Of a DNA stretch of 64,000 bases, positions 16,529-24,159 are shown one piece after another (position 1 is the stretch's first letter; each line of letters begins with the position of its first letter). The notes under the pieces were generated by a model. The model saw only the letters and a program-made list of their open reading frames with translations, searched no databases and was not told where the DNA came from. A program made the position numbers and the translations under genes. The stretch comes from Celeribacter sp. HF31 (lineage in GTDB: Bacteria > Pseudomonadota > Alphaproteobacteria > Rhodobacterales > Rhodobacteraceae), in assembly GCF_011806455.1 (NCBI RefSeq), contig NZ_JAATOT010000008.1, positions 124,001 through 188,000 of the forward strand. The letters are read 5' to 3'.

Positions 16529-18307
16529 GTGTCATCTAAACTGTCGTTCGACCCGCGTCTTTTGAAACGCTACCTCCCCATTCTCGACTGGGGTTCGAAA
16601 TACAACAGCGCCGCCTTTGCCAATGACGGGGTGGCCGCGATCATCGTGACCATCATGCTGATCCCGCAATCCCTGGCCTATGCGCTCTTGGCGGGACTGC
16701 CGCCCGAGGCGGGGCTTTACGCCTCCATCGTGCCGATCATGCTCTATACGGTGTTCGGCACCTCGCGTGCCTTGGCCGTCGGTCCGGTCGCCGTCGTCTC
16801 GCTGATGACCGCCGCCGCCGTCGGGCAGGTGGCCGAACAGGGCACGGCGGGCTATGCCACCGCCGCCATCACACTGGCCTTCCTGTCAGGCGCCATGTTG
16901 GTCACCTTGGGCGTCTTCCGTCTCGGATTTCTGGCGAATTTCCTGTCGCATCCGGTCATCGCAGGCTTCATCACCGCCTCGGGCATCCTGATTGCCGCCT
17001 CTCAGCTCAAGCATATCTTTGGCGTCAGCGCGGGCGGACACACGCTTTTGCACCTGTTGGAGAGCCTCTGGACGCATCTGTCCGAGATGAATTTCATCAC
17101 CTTGGTGATCGGGGTTCTGGCCACCGCTTTCCTGTTCTGGGTCCGTAAAGGCTTGAAACCTCTGTTGAAAAAACTCGGCCTCGGCCCACGTCTCGCCGAT
17201 GTCATCACCAAAGCGGGCCCAGTCGCGGCGGTTTTCGTCACCACGCTGGTGGTCGGCGTCTTCCGTCTCGATGAACATGGCGTGCGTATTGTCGGCGAGG
17301 TGCCGCAGAGCCTGCCGCCGTTTACCTGGCCGATCAGCTCGCTGGCGTTGTTGAAGCAACTCTTCATCCCGGCGCTTCTGATCTCGATCATCGGCTTCGT
17401 GGAATCCATCTCGGTCGCGCAAACCCTGGCCGCCAAGAAACGCCAGCGCGTCGATCCCGATCAGGAGTTGATCGGTCTGGGCGCGGCTAACCTCGGTGCG
17501 GCCTTCACCGGCGGTTTTCCGGTCACGGGCGGGTTCTCGCGCTCTGTCGTGAACTTTGACGCGGGCGCCGAGACGCCTGCGGCCGGCGCCTTTACCGCCG
17601 TCGGCCTCGCCATCGCCGCGCTCTTTCTGACGCCGCTCATTTACTTCCTGCCGCAGGCGACCTTGGCCGCGACCATCATCGTCGCCGTGCTCTCTCTGGT
17701 GGATTTCAAGATCCTCAAAACCACCTGGGCCTATTCGCGCGCCGATTTCACCGCCGTTCTCGCGACCATCGTCTTGACGCTGGTCTCCGGTGTCGAGGTG
17801 GGCGTGTCTGCGGGGGTGATCCTGTCCATCGCGCTGCATCTCTATAAGACCTCGAAACCTCACATTGCGGAGGTGGGTCTGGTGCCGGGCACCGAGCATT
17901 TCCGCAACATCAACCGCCACGAGGTGCTCACGACGCCCGCGGTGGTGACGATCCGGGTCGATGAGAGCCTGTATTTTGCCAATGCGCGCTTCCTTGAGGA
18001 TTACATCCTCGACCGGGTGGCGGGCGATGAGGCGCTCAAACACATCGTGCTGATGTGCCCGGCGGTCAATGAGATCGACACTTCGGCCTTGGAAGCGCTT
18101 GAGGAGATCAACCGGCGTCTGGCCGATGGCGGCATTCAACTGCATCTTTCTGAGGTCAAAGGCCCGGTGATGGATCGCTTGCAGAAATCGCATTTCCTGC
18201 ACGATCTGACGGGGCAGGTCTTCCTCAGCCAATTCGCGGCGATGAAGGCTTTGGGGGATGTGACGGGCGATGTGACATCACCCACACCCGCCAGCGACGC
18301 GGCTTAA
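16529..18307 (+). CDS. SulP/SLC26-family anion permease with STAS domain
   Basis: 592 residues. The SulP core has about 12-14 membrane spans, with AVIIVTIMLIPQSLAYALLAGLPPEAGLYAS-type text near the start (residues 30-65) and VESISVAQTLAAKKRQRVDPDQELIGLGAAN in the middle; a cytoplasmic STAS domain occupies about 470-570 (VDESLYFANARFLEDY, MCPAVNEIDTSALEAL). SLC26/SulP proteins move sulfate, bicarbonate and related anions. As the last gene of the sulfide operon, export of sulfite or sulfate is the likely job, though import cannot be excluded. Confidence 0.9.
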   Translation: MSSKLSFDPRLLKRYLPILDWGSKYNSAAFANDGVAAIIVTIMLIPQSLAYALLAGLPPEAGLYASIVPIMLYTVFGTSRALAVGPVAVVSLMTAAAVGQVAEQGTAGYATAAITLAFLSGAMLVTLGVFRLGFLANFLSHPVIAGFITASGILIAASQLKHIFGVSAGGHTLLHLLESLWTHLSEMNFITLVIGVLATAFLFWVRKGLKPLLKKLGLGPRLADVITKAGPVAAVFVTTLVVGVFRLDEHGVRIVGEVPQSLPPFTWPISSLALLKQLFIPALLISIIGFVESISVAQTLAAKKRQRVDPDQELIGLGAANLGAAFTGGFPVTGGFSRSVVNFDAGAETPAAGAFTAVGLAIAALFLTPLIYFLPQATLAATIIVAVLSLVDFKILKTTWAYSRADFTAVLATIVLTLVSGVEVGVSAGVILSIALHLYKTSKPHIAEVGLVPGTEHFRNINRHEVLTTPAVVTIRVDESLYFANARFLEDYILDRVAGDEALKHIVLMCPAVNEIDTSALEALEEINRRLADGGIQLHLSEVKGPVMDRLQKSHFLHDLTGQVFLSQFAAMKALGDVTGDVTSPTPASDAA

Positions 18308-18312
18308 AAGAG

Positions 18313-18342
18313 AACGTCCTCCCAAATCGGGAGGGCGTTTTT
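18313..18342. terminator. Terminator after the sulfide operon
   Basis: AACGTCCTCCC, loop AAATC, GGGAGGGCGTT then TTT. It lies between converging genes and touches the stop codon of the DMT transporter gene. Confidence 0.88.
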
Positions 18343-19235
18343 CATTCGGCGGGCTGGAGCTTGGCCGAGATGACAGGGCGCGATTGCGCATATTGCCCAA
18401 GCCAGACCGCGAAGAACACCAGCGCCATGCCAAGGCTTTGCAGCAGCGACAGGCTTTCGCCGGCAAAGATCAGCCCCAAGGCCACCGCCGTCACCGGGCT
18501 GAGAAAGCCCAAAGGCGCAACCGTTGCCGGGCCGAGGCGGGCAATGCCCCTGAAGAAAAAGTAGTAGGTCAAAGCGCCGCCGATCAGCCCGAGATAGGCA
18601 ATGCCCGCCATGTTCGTCGCGGTAAAGGTAGGCGTCGGCGGATCAATCCAGATCGCCAGCGGCACAAGCAAAAGCCCGCCCGCCACCAACTGCCATGCGG
18701 TGAAAGTCAGGGGCGGCACGGGCGGGGTCCATTTGCGGCTCAAGACGGTGCCAAGCGCCATGGACACGGCACCACCAAAGGCGGACAAAAGGCCAAGGCC
18801 ATCGAGCTGCGCCGTGGGGGTAAGCACCAGCGCGCCGACGCCAACGACGCCGATCAGCCCGGCGAGCACCGCTAAGGGCCGCATTGGCGTGCCAAGCAAC
18901 ATCCTTGAAAGCGCCAGAATGATCAGCATCTGCGTCGCGCCGAGGGTCGCGGCGACCCCACCGGGCAGGCGATATGCGGCGACGAAGAGACAAATCCAGA
19001 ACAGGGTAAAATTCAGCGCGCCGAGCAGCAGAAGTTTCGGCACCCAAGTGACGGGCGGCAGTTGCCGCAGGATCAGCAAAAGCAAAATCCCTGCGGGCAG
19101 GGCGCGCAACAGCGCGATGGTGACGGGGATGCCTTCGGGTAAAAAACGCGTGGTGACGAGGTAACTCGATCCCCAGATCGCGGGGGCGAGGCCCGTCATG
19201 ATGAGGTCCGTTGTGCGGGATGTCGTTTGGGACAT
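18342..19235 (-). CDS. EamA/DMT-superfamily membrane exporter
   Basis: 297 residues with ten predicted membrane helices in two EamA repeats; the first starts GLAPAIWGSSYLVTTRF and the second begins near LSAFGGAVSMALGTVLSRKW. Ends with LLQSLGMALVFFAVWLGQYAQSR and a short tail. Family members export amino acids, purines or drugs. The divergent MarR gene and twin palindromes in the shared promoter region indicate ligand-controlled export, so the substrate or its precursor probably releases MarR. Confidence 0.88.
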   Translation of the reverse strand: MSQTTSRTTDLIMTGLAPAIWGSSYLVTTRFLPEGIPVTIALLRALPAGILLLLILRQLPPVTWVPKLLLLGALNFTLFWICLFVAAYRLPGGVAATLGATQMLIILALSRMLLGTPMRPLAVLAGLIGVVGVGALVLTPTAQLDGLGLLSAFGGAVSMALGTVLSRKWTPPVPPLTFTAWQLVAGGLLLVPLAIWIDPPTPTFTATNMAGIAYLGLIGGALTYYFFFRGIARLGPATVAPLGFLSPVTAVALGLIFAGESLSLLQSLGMALVFFAVWLGQYAQSRPVISAKLQPAE

Positions 19236-19249
19236 TGCATTTCTCCATT

Positions 19250-19267
19250 TATCTTGATGTCAAGATA
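19250..19267. promoter_or_regulatory. MarR-type operator 1
   Basis: TATCTTGATGTCAAGATA: perfect 8-bp arms around TG, 15 bp before the DMT exporter start. It shares its ATCTTGA/TCAAGAT arms with operator 2. Confidence 0.85.
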
Positions 19268-19276
19268 TGTCGATAC

Positions 19277-19292
19277 ATCTTGACGTCAAGAT
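19277..19292. promoter_or_regulatory. MarR-type operator 2
   Basis: ATCTTGACGTCAAGAT: a perfect 16-base palindrome whose centre is 26 bp from that of operator 1. It lies 24 bp before the marR start, so one regulator probably controls both divergent genes. Confidence 0.87.
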
Positions 19293-19315
19293 AAAATTTT
19301 GAGACATCTTCTGCT

Positions 19316-19807
19316 ATGGATGAACAGACACTCACACCCGACGATATTCGCGCACAATGGGGTCGAGAACGCCCGAACCTCGACACGGAACCCATGGCGC
19401 TGATCGGGCGCATGGGGCGGCTCGTGCGGGCGCTGACGGCAGAGATGGAGGCCACTTTTGCCCGCCACGGCCTCAATGGCGCGAGCTTCGATCTCTTGGC
19501 GACGTTGCGGCGCTCGGGCGACCCCTATGCGCTCACCGCGGGCGAATTGATGGCGCAGATGATGATCACCTCCGGGACCGTGACCAACCGGATCAACCGG
19601 TTAGAGGCGCAGGGGCTGGTGGTGCGGCGCAGCGATAAAGATGACGCACGCCGGGCGATTGTGGCGCTGACCGAGGCCGGGTTCGAGGTGATCGAACGGG
19701 CGGTCGAGGATCACGTCGCGACGCAGAAACGCCTGACGGAGATGTTGAGCGCCGAGGAATTTGCGCAGATCGACGGCTTGCTCGCCAACTGGCTGGAGCG
19801 ACTTTAG
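19316..19807 (+). CDS. MarR-family transcriptional regulator
   Basis: 163 residues. A winged helix-turn-helix is visible as FDLLATLRRSGDPYALTAGELMAQMMITSGTVTNRINRLEAQGLVVRRSDKDDARRAIVALTE-type text (residues 57-120), with dimerisation helices on both ends. The SGTVTNRINRLE helix is the recognition helix and DDARR lies in the wing. It is divergent from the DMT exporter with two matching palindromes between, so it probably represses both genes. No cysteine suggests an OhrR-like redox switch in the DNA-binding part. Confidence 0.92.
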   Translation: MDEQTLTPDDIRAQWGRERPNLDTEPMALIGRMGRLVRALTAEMEATFARHGLNGASFDLLATLRRSGDPYALTAGELMAQMMITSGTVTNRINRLEAQGLVVRRSDKDDARRAIVALTEAGFEVIERAVEDHVATQKRLTEMLSAEEFAQIDGLLANWLERL

Positions 19808-19812
19808 GGGCT

Positions 19813-20526
19813 TTAAACTCGGGTTTTCAACACGCGGGCGACGAGGGCCGCGTGGTCCGGTTCGATTTGCCAGCTACAGGCCACTTCCCACGCCAGTGCT
19901 GCGGTTTTCTCAGGGGCTGTCGCTGTCTCAGGCCGGGTGCGCAGCGCATCAAACGCAAGATCATCCCTGCGCGCCTCATCCCAGTCGATCAGGGCCGGGC
20001 CTGCCTCCGTCTGGATCAGGTTGCCTGCGGTGAGATCGCCGTGAATGACGCCGATCTCGCCATCGAGGGCGCCCCATGCCTTGCGGCACAGCGCGAGCAG
20101 ATCGGCGGGCAGGGCGCAGAGATCTACGTCTCCGCCGGAAGTTTCCGCAAGAAGATCGCGGGACGACCGGAAGTCGGGTCTTTGCGGTAACTCACTGGCA
20201 TTGCGATGAAAGGCATCCATCCGTTCGGCGATCTGCGGCAGGTCTTCAGGCTGAAACGGGCGGCCGTCGATCAGCGGCTCGCAGGTCCATCCTTCCGCCC
20301 CCAACCGTCCGTCCTGCGTATGGATCAGCCGAGGCACAGTAAAGCCTACGGCTTCAGCAGCGTCATGAACGGGGGTGAGCCAGCGCAATTGCGCTTCCGT
20401 GCGACGGGTGGATTTGAACACCAGATCCTGCGCCAGCTCAGAGGTGCGAAACACGGCATTGCGATGGCCACCGCCAAGCGGTTCGAGAGGGGCGGAAAGG
20501 CCCCAAAGATGAATGGGCGGCAGCAT
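19813..20526 (-). CDS. APH/choline-kinase-like phosphotransferase
   Basis: 237 residues from the ATG at 20526 (MLPPIHLWGLSAPLE). Longer upstream frames are antisense or out-of-frame readings of the TRAP gene. The kinase motifs are a glycine-rich GGGHRNAVF start, the catalytic loop VIHGDLTAGNL and the metal motif LIDWDEAR. The ATG overlaps the TRAP large-subunit stop as TGATG, so the two are translationally coupled. APH-fold enzymes phosphorylate small hydroxyl compounds (aminoglycosides, choline, homoserine, sugars). The coupling suggests the imported TRAP substrate may be phosphorylated; antibiotic resistance is less likely. Confidence 0.85.
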   Translation of the reverse strand: MLPPIHLWGLSAPLEPLGGGHRNAVFRTSELAQDLVFKSTRRTEAQLRWLTPVHDAAEAVGFTVPRLIHTQDGRLGAEGWTCEPLIDGRPFQPEDLPQIAERMDAFHRNASELPQRPDFRSSRDLLAETSGGDVDLCALPADLLALCRKAWGALDGEIGVIHGDLTAGNLIQTEAGPALIDWDEARRDDLAFDALRTRPETATAPEKTAALAWEVACSWQIEPDHAALVARVLKTRV

Positions 20527-21848
20527 CAGTAGACCAGCCGCACGAGGCCGAGGGTGAGCACCGGAAAGGCCACAAGGATTGCCACACGGATCAGGTCGGT
20601 GAGGACGAAGGGCAGCGTGCCTTTGAAGGTTTCCGAGATCGGAACATCGGGGTCCAAGGCATTGATGATGAAAAGATTCATGCCCACGGGCGGCGTGATC
20701 AACCCGACCTCGACGACGATCAAGACGATGACCCCGAACCAAAGGCCGAACTCGCCGGGTGTGAGGCCGAAATCCAGCCCCGCCATGATCGGATAGAGGA
20801 TCGGGATGGTGAGGAAAATCATCGACAGGCTGTCCATGACACAGCCGAAGGCGAGGTACATCAACAGGACCGCGATCAGGATCAGCCAGGGCGAGAGTGT
20901 CAACCCCTCGGCCCAACCTGCGGCGGCCATGGGCAGGCCGGAGAGCGCCAGGAAATTGTTGAACATCTTGGCGCCCAGGAGGATCAGGTAGATCATGCCG
21001 GTGGAGGCGGCGGTCTCGAAAATCGCCTCTGCGACGCCGCGCCATGTGAGGCTGCCGGACAAAAGTGCCACGAGGCCGGTGCCCGCCGCGCCCACGGCGG
21101 CGCCTTCGGTGGGCGTGAAAATGCCCAGATAGATGCCGCCGACAACGGCGCCGAAAATCGCGATCACCGGCCAGACGTTGAACAGTGCGGTGAAGCGCTC
21201 AGCCCAGCTGGCAGGCGCGCGGGAACTGCAACAATCGGGGCGCAGGCGGACATAGATCGAGATGCAGATCATGTAGCCGAGGGCGGCGAGCAGGCCGGGA
21301 ACGAAGGCGGCGAGGAAGAGCTTGGCGATGTTTTCCTCGGCCAACATGGCGTAGACCACGAGGATCAGCGAGGGCGGGATGAGGATGCCCAACGTGCCAC
21401 CCGCCGCGAGGGAGGCTGTGGCGAGGCGGCCCGAGTAGCCGTAGCGTTTCAACTCGGGGAGCGCGGTTTTGCCCATGGTTGCAGCCGTCGCCAGTGACGA
21501 TCCGCAAATCGCACCAAACCCCGCGCAGGCCCCCACGGCGGCCATGGCCACGCCGCCTTTGCGATGGCCAAGCCAGGTCTCGGCGGCCTTGAACAACCCC
21601 GTGGACATGCCGCCCAGCGTGGCGAAATGGCCCATCAGGAGAAACAGCGGGATGATCGAAAAGGAATAGGAAGAGAACTCGCCATAGGTCAGATGTTTGA
21701 GCTGGCTCAGCATCATGATCGAGTTGCCGTTGAGCAAATAGGCGCCACCAAAACCGACAACCGCCATGGAGACCCCGATCGGGATGCGCAGAAACAGAAG
21801 CAGCAGAAGGACGGGGAAGGACCAGAGACCGATCTCGATGCGGCTCAT
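20526..21848 (-). CDS. TRAP transporter large permease (DctM family)
   Basis: 440 residues, about 12 membrane helices, starting MSRIEIGLWSFPVLLLLLF at 21848. Typical DctM text includes GVSMAVVGFGGAYLL, GFGAICGSSLATAATMG, TASLAAGGTLGILIPPSLILVVYA and GLITPPVGMNLFIIN. With DctQ it forms the sodium-driven membrane part of a TRAP importer. It overlaps dctQ by ATGA and the kinase gene by TGATG. No periplasmic binding protein (DctP) is found anywhere in the window, so it must lie elsewhere or be shared. Confidence 0.93.
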   Translation of the reverse strand: MSRIEIGLWSFPVLLLLLFLRIPIGVSMAVVGFGGAYLLNGNSIMMLSQLKHLTYGEFSSYSFSIIPLFLLMGHFATLGGMSTGLFKAAETWLGHRKGGVAMAAVGACAGFGAICGSSLATAATMGKTALPELKRYGYSGRLATASLAAGGTLGILIPPSLILVVYAMLAEENIAKLFLAAFVPGLLAALGYMICISIYVRLRPDCCSSRAPASWAERFTALFNVWPVIAIFGAVVGGIYLGIFTPTEGAAVGAAGTGLVALLSGSLTWRGVAEAIFETAASTGMIYLILLGAKMFNNFLALSGLPMAAAGWAEGLTLSPWLILIAVLLMYLAFGCVMDSLSMIFLTIPILYPIMAGLDFGLTPGEFGLWFGVIVLIVVEVGLITPPVGMNLFIINALDPDVPISETFKGTLPFVLTDLIRVAILVAFPVLTLGLVRLVY

Positions 21849-22369
21849 GATTGCACCTCCGTGTGCGTTTCCGGTAGGATCAAAGCACGGATCGCGCGCA
21901 GCACAGAAAACAGGGCGACGAGACAGGCGACGACCATCACCGCCATGGCAGCGCGATAGCCCCAGACCAGCGGGATTTGCAGGATAAAGGTGGTCTCGTG
22001 ATAGGCCGCCTTGTCGAGCATGCCGAGCCAAAGCCGCCAACTCAACACCAGCGTGAGCGCGCACATCAACAGCTCGCCGATCAGATCGAGCACCCGGTTG
22101 GGCCGCGCGCCGAAAGCCGGTTTGAACAGATCGACGCGGGCGTGGGTGCGGAAAAACTGTGCGTAGGGCAGCGTGGAGAAGACCGCGAAGCCGATACCCA
22201 GCTCCACGAGTTCGATGTCACCCGGCACGGGGCCCAGCCCCAAACCGTCCAGTGCGCGGCCCGCGACGGAGACGCAAGTGACCCCGATCACCGCGAACAA
22301 CCCGAGCCCGCCCAGAAGCGCCGTGATCTGCGCCAACTGGCCGATCCGCTTCGACACTGTGTCATACAT
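21845..22369 (-). CDS. TRAP transporter small permease (DctQ family)
   Basis: 174 residues from the ATG at 22369 (MYDTVSKRIGQL). A further in-frame TTG at 22384 would add five residues but has no better ribosome site. Four membrane helices, with VAGRALDGLGLGPVPGDIELVELGIGFAVFSTLPYAQFFRTHARVDLF-type DctQ text across residues 30-80. It heads the dctQ-dctM-kinase transcription unit, and is divergent from the lyxose-isomerase-like gene across 182 bp that contain an 18-bp palindrome. Confidence 0.9.
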   Translation of the reverse strand: MYDTVSKRIGQLAQITALLGGLGLFAVIGVTCVSVAGRALDGLGLGPVPGDIELVELGIGFAVFSTLPYAQFFRTHARVDLFKPAFGARPNRVLDLIGELLMCALTLVLSWRLWLGMLDKAAYHETTFILQIPLVWGYRAAMAVMVVACLVALFSVLRAIRALILPETHTEVQS

Positions 22370-22469
22370 ATGTCCTGCCCTCAAAACCCTGCCTCGGGTT
22401 TAGCGGCTGCACCTTGCCGGTCAACCGCAAAACGTGGGTCTCATGCCCCTCAAATCGCTTTGAAAGATG

Positions 22470-22487
22470 TTTGACTGTGAGGTCAAA
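22470..22487. promoter_or_regulatory. Palindromic operator candidate between dctQ and the isomerase gene
   Basis: TTTGACTGTGAGGTCAAA: perfect 6-bp arms around a 6-bp centre. A second short hairpin (AGGTCT-CAC-AGACCT, 22514-22528) follows in the leader of the plus-strand gene. No regulator gene lies adjacent. Confidence 0.45.
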
Positions 22488-22551
22488 ATTTGCTTGTCTT
22501 GGGGGGATTTAACAGGTCTCACAGACCTCTGTGCCGCACTGGAGAGCCCCA

Positions 22552-23235
22552 ATGAAACGCTCCACCGTCAATGACATCATCCGCGAGTCCGATGCCTTCA
22601 TGCGGTCTTTCGGCTTTGTCATGCCGCCCTTTGCCTATCTCGCGCCCGAGGCGCTGCAAGAGCACGTCGAGGAGGGCGGTGCGATGATCCGGGACCACAT
22701 GATGGGCTGGGACATCACCGATTACGGGCAGGGGGATTTCGAGGGCCTTGGGCTGTTTCTCTTTACCCTGCGCAACGGAAATGCCGCCAATGTCGCCCGC
22801 GGCATGGGGCCGCTTTACGCCGAAAAGCTTTTGATTTCAGGGGAAAATCAGATCAGCCCGATGCATCACCACCTCAAGAAGACCGAGGACATCATCAATC
22901 GGGGCGGCGGCACATTGGTGCTTGAGCTTTGGACACGCACAGGTGACGAGATCGACGAAACAGCGCCGGTCGAGGTTGTGACCGACGGTCAGTTAAGAGT
23001 GCTGAAACCGGGCGAACGTTTGGCGCTGGCGCCCGGGGAAAGCGTCACTTTGGAGCCCTGGCATTGGCATGCCTTTTGGGGCGAGGGCGGCAAGGTTTTG
23101 ATCGGCGAAGTGTCGAATGTGAATGACGACCGCACCGACAATATCTTTCGCGATCCCATCGGGCGGTTCTCTGACATCGAAGAAGACGAGGCGCCGCTGC
23201 ATCTCTTGGTCAGCGATTACGGGCGTTGGCTCTAA
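22552..23235 (+). CDS. D-lyxose/D-mannose isomerase-like cupin protein
   Basis: 227 residues from ATG 22552 (GGAGAG at 22541). Cupin metal-site text is seen as GENQISPMHHHLKKTEDIINRGGG and LEPWHWHAFWGEGGKVLIGEVSNVNDDRTDN, with a C-terminal LHLLVSDYGRWL; the two His clusters and Glu fit the manganese-dependent D-lyxose isomerase family (YdaE-like). Such enzymes interconvert D-lyxose/D-xylulose and D-mannose/D-fructose. It is divergent from the TRAP-kinase unit, suggesting that the transporter carries a pentose, hexose or sugar acid; this is inference from position. Confidence 0.85.
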   Translation: MKRSTVNDIIRESDAFMRSFGFVMPPFAYLAPEALQEHVEEGGAMIRDHMMGWDITDYGQGDFEGLGLFLFTLRNGNAANVARGMGPLYAEKLLISGENQISPMHHHLKKTEDIINRGGGTLVLELWTRTGDEIDETAPVEVVTDGQLRVLKPGERLALAPGESVTLEPWHWHAFWGEGGKVLIGEVSNVNDDRTDNIFRDPIGRFSDIEEDEAPLHLLVSDYGRWL

Positions 23236-23325
23236 GATGATTGCCCGAGGTGATTGCCCGAGGTGATTGTATGCGCCCACACCAAGGTGTAGCGTGGCTC
23301 TGATAGACGTGCCGGGAGGGGTGAT

Positions 23326-24159
23326 ATGTCGGGCTGGGTTTCTCGGGTGATGATTTACGATTTTGAGGAGCAGGCGGCTTTTCCGGTCCTTGAAACCGAC
23401 ATGGAAATTGCCGCGCCCAATTGGGTGCCGGACGGCTCGGCGCTCATGGTGAATGGTGACGGCAGCCTGTTCTGGGTCGATCTCGACCAGCCGGAATTGC
23501 TCGAAATCGACACCGGGCTTTGCATCAATCTGAACAACGATCACGGTCTGTCGCCCGACGGCGAGACGCTCTATTTTACTGACCATTCCTATGGCGGCGC
23601 GGCGCGGATCTGGCGGCAGGACCTTGGCGCGGATGACGATCCCATCGAGGTCAGCCGCAAAAAGCCCTCGTGGTTTCACGGCATCTCACCCGATGGCGGC
23701 ACCATCTGTTACACGGGCGTGCGTGAGGGGCTGTTCGGCATCTACACGGCGCATGCGGACGGCGGGCATGAGACCTGTGTCATCGAAGGCGCGCATCATT
23801 ACGACGGGCCGGATTTCTCCGCCGATGGCAAATGGATCTGGTTCAATTCCGACCGCACCGGCGCCTCTGAGCTGTGGCGCGTGCGCCCGGATGGGTCGGG
23901 TTTGGAGCGCATGACCGAGGACGCCATGGTCAACTGGTTCCCGCACCCGTCACCTGATGGCGATAGGGTTGTCTATCTTGCCTATCCGGAGGGTACGGTG
24001 GGCCATCCTCCGGGGATGCATGTGGAGCTGCGGCTCTGGTCCGGGGGGGATCGTCCGACGGAAACTCTGGTGCAACTGACCGGCGGTCAGGGGACGATCA
24101 ACTCGCCATCATGGTCACCCGATGGACAGGCCTTTGCCTATGTCGAATATGCGTCTTGA
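23326..24159 (+). CDS. TolB-like WD40/PD40 beta-propeller protein
   Basis: 277 residues, no signal peptide. Repeats of the PD40 pattern appear as PNWVPDGSALMV, GLSPDGETLYFTD, GISPDGGTICYTG, DFSADGKWIWFNSDRTGASELWRV, HPSPDGDRVVYL and SPSWSPDGQAFAYVEY, consistent with a six-bladed propeller. TolB itself is periplasmic and larger; this looks like the short cytoplasmic family of unknown function found beside sugar-catabolism genes. Its 3' end overlaps the 5' end of the cytochrome peroxidase gene by 20 bp. Confidence 0.8.
   Translation: MSGWVSRVMIYDFEEQAAFPVLETDMEIAAPNWVPDGSALMVNGDGSLFWVDLDQPELLEIDTGLCINLNNDHGLSPDGETLYFTDHSYGGAARIWRQDLGADDDPIEVSRKKPSWFHGISPDGGTICYTGVREGLFGIYTAHADGGHETCVIEGAHHYDGPDFSADGKWIWFNSDRTGASELWRVRPDGSGLERMTEDAMVNWFPHPSPDGDRVVYLAYPEGTVGHPPGMHVELRLWSGGDRPTETLVQLTGGQGTINSPSWSPDGQAFAYVEYAS

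Noticed and set aside
19813-20526. Aminoglycoside resistance gene
   Set aside because: APH fold alone is not evidence of resistance; coupling to a TRAP permease and lack of mobile elements favour a metabolic kinase.
19813-21045. Single 410-codon reading joining part of the TRAP gene region with the kinase
   Set aside because: Only the part from 20526 carries kinase motifs; the upstream part is an out-of-frame reading of dctM on the same strand.
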